Assembly (NCBI RefSeq): GCF_040712315.1
Contig: NC_134020.1
Coordinates: 13,741,251 to 13,805,250, forward strand
Direction: 5' to 3'
Source of the DNA: Castanea sativa
Taxonomy: Eukaryota > Streptophyta > Magnoliopsida > Fagales > Fagaceae
Length of the DNA stretch: 64,000 nucleotides
In this document: positions 56,434-64,000 of the stretch, piece after piece
Numbering within the stretch: position 1 is the stretch's first letter
Layout of the letters: the number at the start of each line of letters is the position of its first letter
Made by a program: the position numbers and the translations under genes
Notes under the pieces: model-generated
What the model was told of the DNA's origin: nothing
Database searches by the model: none
What the model saw: the letters and a program-made list of their open reading frames with translations, nothing else

Positions 56434-57340
56434 TATAGTATTAAAATCATTGCATAATATTAGGTTTAAAAAAGATAACTTCAAACTAATTTGAAACCAA
56501 GCTTTGTCCTTATCATTAAGTATTCCTAAAATAACATTGTTATGAAATTTGATCACAAGCAAAACAATTCTGTTTTATAATGAAACTTAACAACATATTA
56601 TATTAGGAGGGGCAAAAATACTGAATTGAATTTGAAAGAAATTTATTTGGTTGAAACGAAAATTAGGACTAAATTGAACTTTGGATTAATTAATAACTGT
56701 AATTTGTATTTTAGCACATAGAAATAGACAATGATACATTTTAAAAAAGAATGACTTATGATAATTAGGACTAAATTGTGTTTGGAGGAATCTTCTCTTA
56801 CCTATGATAATTTAAAAAGGTAATGACTATTTATAAAACTAAAATTATATTCGGATGGTGTCTGTGTCTTAAGGGTATACATTAACTCATTTATTTTTGA
56901 AAATTGAAAAAACTGTCAAAATCTTTTCAATTTTCAAATTTTTTTTTCAAAATTGATAAATTATTGTGTACCTTAAAGGCATATATTACCAAAATCCCTT
57001 GTAAAAAACACTACCCCCAAGACAACCTTCTCAGCCGAGCCGAGCCAAAAGAAAGAGCCAAAGACAAAAGAAAGATTTAAGAGGAAAAAAAGATAAAATA
57101 AAAGAAAAGTTTAGGCCGTGATTGACTAAGCATGTGGGCCCCAAATCCACTAAAGCGGACTTGAAGACCAAATTCAAAGCAGTTTAATAAGAATAAAATT
57201 AGAAGCCCGACACGAAATCAGAAAACGGAAAAAAAAAAAAAAAAGTCGTGGAAAAAAACAAATAAGGAGGCAAGACGTCCGTGATGGCCTAAGTATTCGA
57301 TCCCCACGCGCCTTCATCTCTCTCTCTCTCTCTACTTTGT
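56434..57340. other. Intergenic, includes MITE-like repeat and gene upstream region
   Basis: AT-rich. The MITE-like repeat copy 2 is at 56862-57002. From about 57020 base composition shifts and a (CT)n tract (57319-57332) precedes the TATA box of the host gene. Confidence 0.5.
56862..57002. mobile_element. MITE-like repeat, copy 2
   Basis: Same ordered motifs as 40283-40462: 'attaactcatttatttttga', 'tgtcaaaatcttttcaattt' and 'aaattattgtgtacc', then aaaggcatatatta. Same orientation, diverged. Confidence 0.5.
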
Positions 57341-57344
57341 CCCC

Positions 57345-57352
57345 CTATATAA
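57345..57352 (+). promoter_or_regulatory. TATA box of the host gene
   Basis: ctatataa lies 118 bases before the ATG at 57470, after a (CT)n tract. With transcription starting about 30 bases downstream, the 5' leader would be about 90 bases and include a T run at 57429-57445. Confidence 0.65.
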
Positions 57353-57469
57353 CAATCTTCTTTGCTTTAGCACATCTCACCACCACTTCCTCACATATTA
57401 TTATTATTCGTGTCTGCCCAATCCAATCTTTTTTTTTTTTTTTTTAATCTTCAATTCTACTTTCTCACA

Positions 57470-58027
57470 ATGTCCACCTTTGTTGAAGACCACAATAACA
57501 AGAAGCGGGTACGAGATGGCTCGGTCGAGTCGTCCGAGTTAGACTCACCCGAGGTGAAGCGACTCAGAGAAAACCTTCTTGATTTTCTCGACGACTCGGA
57601 TCCCAATCCCACGATTCAAGAGCTTGACTCGCTCATGAAGAGTTTCGAGGAAGAGATATCTTCTTCGCCGGTGCCGGTGGTTGACCTCACGTCAGATTCC
57701 AGCGAGTCTCAGCCGGATCTTGGGTACCTTTTAGAGGCTTCCGACGACGAGCTTGGCCTTCCACCTTCTTCGAGCGAGGAGGTTAAGAACGTGGTGGAGA
57801 CTGAGTTGATCCGAGTCTCGTCCGACTCGTCTGGAATCGGCGAGTTTTGGGGGTTTGAGGACCAGATCCCGAGTTTTGATTCGTTCGAGTTGGGAACTGG
57901 GGATGGTTATAACAATAGTAACGCGTACGTGGAGTTTAACGGGCTGTTCGAGTATTCCGATGTCTATTTCGATTTGTCAGATTTCTCGGATCCCACGTGG
58001 CGGCATGAAACATTGCCGGCACAGTAG
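57470..58027 (+). CDS. Small acidic protein of unknown function (host gene)
   Basis: Intronless, 185 codons from ATG 57470 (MSTFVEDHNNKKRVRDGSVE) to TAG at 58025-58027. The frame is also open upstream to 57410, but those residues come from the T-rich leader, so I choose 57470. An early basic motif KKRVRD could be a nuclear signal. The block SPEVKRLRENLLDFLDDSD, then the helical LDSLMKSFEEEI, looks conserved; the rest is acidic and Ser-rich (VDLTSDSSESQPDL) with a Tyr/Phe/Asp-rich C-terminus. No enzyme motif or membrane segment. From memory it resembles small plant proteins annotated only as hypothetical. It is GC-richer than its surroundings, has a TATA box and no stops or frameshifts, unlike everything around it. 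Function unknown. Confidence 0.85.
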   Translation: MSTFVEDHNNKKRVRDGSVESSELDSPEVKRLRENLLDFLDDSDPNPTIQELDSLMKSFEEEISSSPVPVVDLTSDSSESQPDLGYLLEASDDELGLPPSSSEEVKNVVETELIRVSSDSSGIGEFWGFEDQIPSFDSFELGTGDGYNNSNAYVEFNGLFEYSDVYFDLSDFSDPTWRHETLPAQ

Positions 58028-59595
58028 AACCAAAAAAAAAAAAAAAAAAAAAATTCAAAGCGAATCGTTTCAGTCCGACGGAATATTATACGATGGAGAA
58101 GTTGTAAATTTTTTTTTTTTTTAGATTTTTATTTTGTTTTTCCTTTTTATTTTTTGAATTTTTAAAAAGGAAGCTAAAGGAACATATGTAGGGTTAGGAG
58201 ATATGGTTCTAAAATGCGTTAATTTGTCAGGAACTGGTTCTCTCATTTCGTGAAATCATGATTCATGAACCACTTGGACGAATCTATTATTCTTGTTCAA
58301 CTGGGTCTGAGGTGTTCAGTACCTTAGATCTGTAATCAATTTTTTTCTTTTTTTTTTGATAAATGATCTATGATCAAATTGATTCCCCTCCCCCCCCAAA
58401 AATAAAGTGAATTGATAACTATATAGTATAATATGGGGAGGTTGATATTATTAAGTTCGAGAAAAAAACAAAGTTGCCAAAAAAAAAAGTTTGGATATTA
58501 CTTTAATCTGGTGGTACTTCATTCGAAAGAGGGTGTAAAAAAGTGTGATGTTTCAGAAGCTAAAGCCAATTTAACCATAATGACATAATTGCCATGATAT
58601 ATCGTGTATGTATCCATAACCTTTAGATAACTTTTCTGGGTCTAATAATTAGAATTATGGCATCTAATTACTGCAAAATGTAAAGCACAAATTAACATCC
58701 CTTGATGATTGGGCCCTAAGTTAACCCTCCAAGTTCAATAAGAAGCTAACCCTCCAAAATGTTATCTTAAAAGAAAAAAAAAAAGTATTGCATTTTTTTT
58801 CCCTCATCTCCTACACTAATGTTTTAGTGATAACTGTTTGTTTTACAAAACATATTGTGATTTATAACTGAAAACATGATTTACGTATTTTTAAAACTTG
58901 AAATGTGATTATAAATAACGTTTTCAGTTATAAATCATAGGGTAAAATACGTTTAAGATAAAGATAATAATTTTGATGCAGACATCAATTAAATGTCGGA
59001 AATGCCCCTTAAAAAATCCCATCAACAATACATTTATTATTTTATTTTATGAATGCCGTGGCACCGTCTGTCAGGCCACCACCATGAACGACAAATGAGG
59101 TCCCATGCCGACCAGATTGATTCATTCCCTTTGAGCAAGGCACAGATATGGGCTCCCTCTTGGTTTAAGCTGGCCCAACACATGTTGGTACACCTACTTT
59201 CCCATCTTCCTCCACTTTTGCGTCCTTACCTCATTGACGCTTTTCCTTTGTTCTCATAGCCACCACCAAGCTGTCAATCAATGAAGTGTTGCACTGGTCT
59301 ACCAGATAGATGATGATGTAGGAGACTCTTGCTCTAACTTGCATAGTCATCAAAATACCACTATAAACTCTCATTTTACAGGTTTTGTAGGCGGCCTTTC
59401 TTCTTTCTATTTTTGGGCAAATCATTGATGCAGAAGTACGAAAAGAAAATTGAGTAACACTTTAGGGATAATTTTATGTGCCTAAAAATAAAGGGTACGA
59501 TATTCACTGTAGGCATCTTGTCAATTCTTTTGTCATATTTAGTAGTTTTATTATTTTTTTACACATTTGATGGTTTTATCTTCACATTATGTAGT
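58028..59595. other. Downstream of host gene, nothing else recognised
   Basis: A20 and T13 runs just after the stop, then AT-rich sequence. The transcript's polyadenylation site is not obvious. A GC-richer stretch at 59053-59260 has a short open frame without recognisable domain. Confidence 0.5.
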
Positions 59596-60289
59596 TGTAA
59601 GTGCACAATTGCACCTGGACCCAAAGACAATTACGGGCTTAGGCCCAATGAGCCTTAAATAATAAGATTTGTAGAGTGTGGGCTTTAAACCTATGTTAGA
59701 AATGCTGGGATCTTGATAACAGACTTTTATAAGCAATCACAAGTAAATAAAGAACGATAATGACAAATGGGTCTCCTCGGACTCAAGCCGAGGACTATTT
59801 CTTTATTATTTCTCTTTCTTCCTTCAAAATTACAAGTTCTTAATTTCTTTCTTAGTTTTCCGATCCCCCTTTTCTTTGGCCTTTACCCCCCTTTTATACT
59901 TCATTCCCTGATACTTTTTGAACTGTGACTAGAAGTTTCCACCTCACTGTTCAGGGGTCACCTCTCCATTAATGCAGCCAGGGAGGTAGGTGCAGAGCCT
60001 TTAATGCGGAGGTGGCAGCCTTTATTCTTGATATTTTCTTTAATACTGGTGCATCTAGAAGATTCAGGATGTCCCCTTTTAACCACTGGTCTCTCCAGAG
60101 TTGTGCTTTGACCTTCATAATGAAACTTTGAATTCTCTAGAACTTTTTCGAGGAGAATCTCGTCCTCGGCTGTATCCTCAGACCCTCGGCGTATGGGCCG
60201 ACTCATAGAGTTTAACCCTGGAGCAGGTCGGCCCTCCATGTTACAGCCCAAAGGCCCATATGCCCATTTGGGCCCTTTTACTCCCCACA
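59596..60289 (-). repeat. Element 3, 3' LTR
   Basis: 694 bp. In element sense it starts TGTGGGGAGTAAAAGG (60289) and ends GTGCACTTACA (59596), the same ends as element 2. The minus-strand TATA box gtataaaagggg lies near 59889-59900. Conserved LTR box at 59966-60019. The outer flank is gtagt (59591-59595). Confidence 0.87.
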
Positions 60290-60797
60290 ATAGCCCCTCA
60301 AAACTCTATTTTTCATCATCCGAGGAGAAAAATAGGGTTTTGATCCAACGAACACCTCCTCCACACTTTCTGCAAATAACCACACGTGTGAAAACCGTTT
60401 CGCGTTCCGGAGGGTGACACTTGGCGGTTTTATTTTCAAAAACGCGCGCATTTATTACTGTAAGTTATACCTTGTCCCCCACGTTCAACGGTGAGATGAA
60501 CATCCAACGGTCCTTATCATTCCATGAAAATTTGGGCGGGACAAATATAATTTCGAGGCCGCTTCTCACACGTCGTGACGCTTCGGGAACCTGCGCCTTC
60601 ATTTATTTCTCTAGAGACTAATCCCATCAAAACATCAGCAATCACCTTTTGTCAACACAACTCCGTGGAAACTCGCACAACTTCAAGTCTGTAAGTTCTT
60701 ATTCCTTTTTTCTCTTAACCCTTTCTCCTCGGACCCTGTCCTTGGCTCTCCTTATAATCATTCCCCCTTTTAGAATTTAGCCTTTCGTTCACATTTG
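60290..60797 (+). promoter_or_regulatory. Element 3 polypurine tract and candidate antisense-gene promoter
   Basis: Next to the LTR the minus strand reads gaaaaatagagttttgaggg, the polypurine tract. The remaining 480 bp up to the antisense ATG carry a CACGTG G-box at 60383-60388 inside cacacgtgtg and a cacacgtcg near 60568; element 2 keeps cacacgtc at the matching place but has CACATG for the G-box. A 3'-LTR-proximal promoter driving the antisense gene is inferred. Confidence 0.4.
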
Positions 60798-63355
60798 ATG
60801 GGAAAGTTCAAGTGTCTAGTTGATACCGCCGCTGGAATGGAAGGCTTCAGAGCCAAGTATCACATTCCCGGCGATGTAGGTTTAAAATATTGCCCGGCAG
60901 AAGCCGTGGCTGGCTCTAGAAAGGAGGGAGAGGTTATCATCCCAATGGTAGCCTTTGTAGAGGGTGGGATGACCCTCCCAATGAAGCCTGTAACTAGGGA
61001 GTACCTTCGCAACCACCGGTTGTGTCCCGATCAGTGCCTCCCAAACGTTTTTAGAGTTTTGGGTAGCATTGATGCTCTAAACGAGCAAATGGGTCTAAAC
61101 CTCACCTGGCACGATGTCGTCTTTCTGTACGAGTCCCATAAACTTACTAATTTAGGTTACTACATTAAATCTCGCTCCAGTGTCGTTAGGCTAATCTCCT
61201 GTCTGCCCAAATCCAACAAAGGCATGAAGGACGACTACCTGATCGTCTCTGGGAACTGGCACGACGGCCTCCACTGCCCAGTTGAGTGGGGAGATCCAGG
61301 TGCGACACCTTAGGATTAAACTCCCCACCGCATAACTTCCTCTAACATTCACAAAAATGCGTATTCACATGTATTCATATCTATTTAAGTTTATTATACA
61401 TTGTGTGAATCTGACCAGGTTCGTTTGCTTTGATGTCTTTCTTTGCAGATAAGCAACACGTGCGCCCACGCTTGAGCCACTGCAACGTCGCAGATCTAAA
61501 CCGGGTACTGCGCTCCGAGGTGTTTGTCAGCGAGGACCTACAACTCAGAGCTGCTTACCTGATTCTAGGGTACGACCCCGTATCCTCAGACTTCCAGGCA
61601 ATAGAGAACGCCATTATTGCAGGTGACCGGCGGCGTAGGAAGATCAACGTAGCCAGACCTCGCTTCCTGGACGATCGCGACCTCCCTGACAGCCCTGACA
61701 CCATACTCTATCTATAACCGATCGCTGCGGTCCCTCTAGCTACACACTCCCAGGCAACTATTGTCCCAGAGGAGCAAGTGTCTTCTTCAAACACGCTAGA
61801 CGAGGAGATAGAACAGTTCCAACTTGAAGACACCGAAAGACCTCGAGGGAACCAGTTCGTTGTACTTTCTGACGAGGAAGAGGAAGCCACTGAGGCCTCT
61901 GGGATTGCAGGGTTAGTCGTTGCCCAACCAGAGGACGAATTCGAGGAGGACATGGACAGGATGAAGGGTCTCCTAACCACGAGAGCTACGAAGGTTGCTG
62001 AGAGAAAGAGGGGGGGGGTCCCAAGTTCTTTCACCTTTTCCACCTCCCCCTCCTCCAGCTGAGCCAAAACTTCCAGCCGAGGATCCCAAAAAGAAAAGAA
62101 AGGGGGAGGTCGAGGAGACAGGCAGCAAGGAACCCAAGAAATCGCGACAACAACCGCCACCTGTTCAGCAGCAGAAGCTGGATAAAGGCAAAGGCAGGGT
62201 CCGCTCAGTTGAAAGCGGGGAGATCAGGAACGTGGCCGAAATGCGCCGACCACCGGCCACCTGGTCCCCTGATCTAAGACTGGACGGCGCACCTATCTCC
62301 TGCCAGTCCAGTATCAGGGCGGCTCAGCAAGGCCATGCCCACCACTTGGCCGAAGTGTTGGAGCGCCCTCTTCTGCTGCCCAAGGACATGGAAACCTTGG
62401 AAAAAATGAGCCAGCCACAACTATTCCTCTCTTTAAAAAGGGATTTAGTGCTGGTAAGTTTAACCCTTTTAGGAAGATTCCACTTTTAACAATATCAGAT
62501 TATTCATAAGTGTCTTGCTATATCTGACTTCCTCGTACTTTATTGCAGGCCATTCAGGAAGTCTTCGTAGCCGAGAAATTTATAGAAGACACTCGGAAGA
62601 AGGCCAGAACTGAGCTTGAAATCAGGCTGGAGACTGAGAAGTCCTTGGGCACAGCCCTTGCTGAAAATGAGAAGCTTTCCTCGGAGGTGGTTGAGCTAAA
62701 GAGAGAGAAAAATGGGGCCGAGGCGAACCTGAAGACCATGAAGACCCAGATAGAAGGGCAGCGCAAGCTTCTTCGTGAAAAAGATGACGAGCTCTCCCAA
62801 GTCCAAAGGGAGCGCTCGGATTTGGAGAAGGAACTTGCGCGAATGAAGGAGGAAGCCGGCGCATTCCATCGTTCTCTAGAAGCCGCCAAGCAGGCGAGTT
62901 ATGAGGAAGGGGTAGCGGTCACCGAGGAGCAACTGACAGAAGCCTTTGCGGCCTTGTGCCGGGAGTACTGTCAAAAGGTCTGGGGGGAAGCTCTGAATGT
63001 AGCAGGAGTTCCTCTATCCTCGGATCTGAGGAAGTCCGAGAATATACAACTTCCCCTGGAGATACAGGAGATTGAAGAGGCTCCTGCTGCTACTCCTACC
63101 CCTGAAACAACTCTTCCTGCTCTTCCTCCCATGGTCCCAAAGCTAATTCCAGATCCTACAGAACCTTCGGGTTCCAATAAAGAAAAGGAAGGAGACGGGG
63201 ATGCCGAGAAGGACCTGAGCCAAAATGTGGAGTCCAACGTCCCTCCAACAAAGGCAGCAGACAAAGGAAAGCAAGTGCTGTCTCCCTTTGAGCTGGAGTT
63301 GAGAAAGACCGAGGCCACCAGCACTTCTCAGCAAAACCCCCCTCCAAAAGCTTAG
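60798..63355 (+). pseudogene. Antisense additional ORF of element 3, three exons, nearly intact
   Basis: Exons 60798-61299, 61449-62453 and 62549-63355, GT-AG introns of phase 1 and 0. Starts MGKFKCLVDTAAGMEGFRAK. Exon 1 carries the conserved domain (GEVIIPMVAFVEGGMTLPM, NHRLCPDQCLPNVFRVLG, LNEQMGLNLTWHDVVFLYE). Exon 2 has LRSEVFVSEDLQLRAAYLIL, an acidic stretch, a Pro/Lys-rich linker with KKKRKGEVEE (possible nuclear signal) and SPDLRLDGAPISCQS. Exon 3 is a coiled coil of about 130 residues, then a Pro/Ser-rich acidic tail. Only two lesions: TAA at 61715-61717 and a one-base frameshift at a nine-G run (62010-62018). Same architecture as element 2. Function unknown. Confidence 0.8.
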
Positions 63356-63690
63356 GACCTAGCTTAGGACTTCTCTTTTTCCATATTTGAATTAAATATG
63401 TAATGTATATTTGAATGATTAATGAAGAAGAATTTCATTTAATTTTTCTTCGTGTTGTATCTGTTTTTACTTTATTCTTTTTGTACTTGTCGCAAAAGTT
63501 TCCCATTAGTACATAGATAAGAAAAAGAAGAGTCAGAGTAAACAAATCTAACTCCAAGGATTGCACAATCATAACCTCCACGCAGTCATGCGCATGTTTT
63601 AGTATTAAAAACTTAACAGCAGATGACATGGTTGAGATATTTTAAACCATGCCTTGGTTAAAAAAGAGAAGACCTCATATAACGATTAAA
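63356..63690. other. Element 3 non-coding region after antisense ORF
   Basis: AT-rich. Probably contains the antisense transcript's 3' end: 'gattaatgaagaagaatttc' near 63417. No gene. Confidence 0.4.
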
Positions 63691-64000
63691 CCCTTATAAT
63701 GTGTGGTATTGTTTTCAGTAGGATGTAAGATCCGAGGACCATTCCTTATGTAAATTTGCTTAACGCTTAAAGATATAGAACTTAAGATCCGAGTTAATGA
63801 CCAGTAAAGCACTAATTTCCAGGCGCAATAAGAAATTAACTTTAATCAAGTTTATGGTCCGAGGACAAGACTTAACCAATTTCCTATTTGATTCTTAAGA
63901 TCAATAAGTTTAAATGTCAATTTTCCCAAAGTAGGAGGTCCGAGGACCCGGCATAACTAAGGTTCTGTTTAACAAATGACAAGACATCAATTTCCACAAG
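63690..64000. repeat. Tandem array of element 3, cut by window edge
   Basis: Units of about 75 bp, each with a 'ggtccgaggacc'-like near-palindrome (near 63731, 63849 and 63938). The last unit (63929-64000) is nearly identical, on the opposite strand, to a half-unit of the element 2 array (gttaaacagaaccttagtta). It continues beyond the window. Confidence 0.8.

Larger units (their letters stand above)
59596..64000 (-). mobile_element. Tat-like gypsy LTR retrotransposon, element 3 (3' part, minus)
   Basis: The 3' LTR (59596-60289), polypurine tract, antisense ORF (plus strand) and part of a tandem array of an element in minus orientation. gag, pol and the other LTR must lie right of the window. 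The polypurine tract, antisense protein and repeat unit all align with element 2, so both belong to one family although their LTRs have diverged. Confidence 0.87.

Noticed and set aside
59053..59259. Short open frame in GC-richer sequence
   Set aside because: No recognisable motif, no clear start context or promoter; treated as chance.

Overview
This is a transposon-dense block of nuclear DNA from a flowering plant, probably a woody eudicot. The exact taxon cannot be read from the sequence; Fagales is a guess. The evidence is plant-type copia and Tat-like gypsy LTR retrotransposons, a plant L1-type LINE with a C-terminal RNase H, a tRNA-like SINE, a nuclear insert of plastid rpl2, GT-AG introns and long AT-rich stretches. 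I see one convincing host gene (57470-58027, an intronless acidic protein of unknown function). Almost everything else is mobile DNA.

Layout. 1-20458 is a four-level nest. Copia B (5' LTR remnant 12997-13201, 3' LTR 20036-20458) was hit in its 5' LTR by copia A (pol tail 1-872, 3' LTR 11624-12996). Copia A was hit by Tat-like element 1 (878-11606, minus, duplication GAGGG). Element 1 carries a truncated copia of the A family (8092-9705, minus) where its protease should be. Copia B also carries an anonymous 2.1 kb insertion (16903-19005) and itself sits in a plastid rpl2 fragment (20459-20936). 23733-25353 holds degenerate LTRs with a nested solo LTR (24333-25175). Tat-like element 2 (25687-36668, plus, duplication TATAT) is full length and sits in an AT microsatellite inside a decayed TIR element. 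36669-40853 is AT-rich with old tandem duplications. 40854-42069 is a Mutator-like element with 9-bp duplications that may carry captured gene sequence. 42337-48128 holds three solo LTRs, a SINE and a MITE-like element. 48954-54148 is a 5'-truncated LINE (minus). 55716-56433 is another solo LTR, followed by the host gene. 59596-64000 is the 3' half of Tat-like element 3 (minus), cut by the window edge.

The most interesting system is shared by the three Tat-like elements. Besides gag-pol, each carries a second spliced gene on the opposite strand between pol and the 3' LTR (2055-4076, 32783-35519, 60798-63355). It encodes an N-terminal domain resembling the plant 'putative gypsy-type transposon' family, an acidic or proline-rich linker and a C-terminal coiled coil. 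In element 1 the four-exon model stays in frame across three introns with one stop codon. In every element the gap between the pol and antisense-gene 3' ends holds a tandem minisatellite (67-70 bp units in element 1, 151 bp in element 2, a related array in element 3). Antisense extra ORFs and hypervariable 3' regions are known in the Tat/Ogre lineage; the protein's function is not.

All the retroelement genes are broken. Most premature stops are single C-to-T or G-to-A changes of Trp, Gln or Arg codons, the mark of 5-methylcytosine deamination in silenced DNA.
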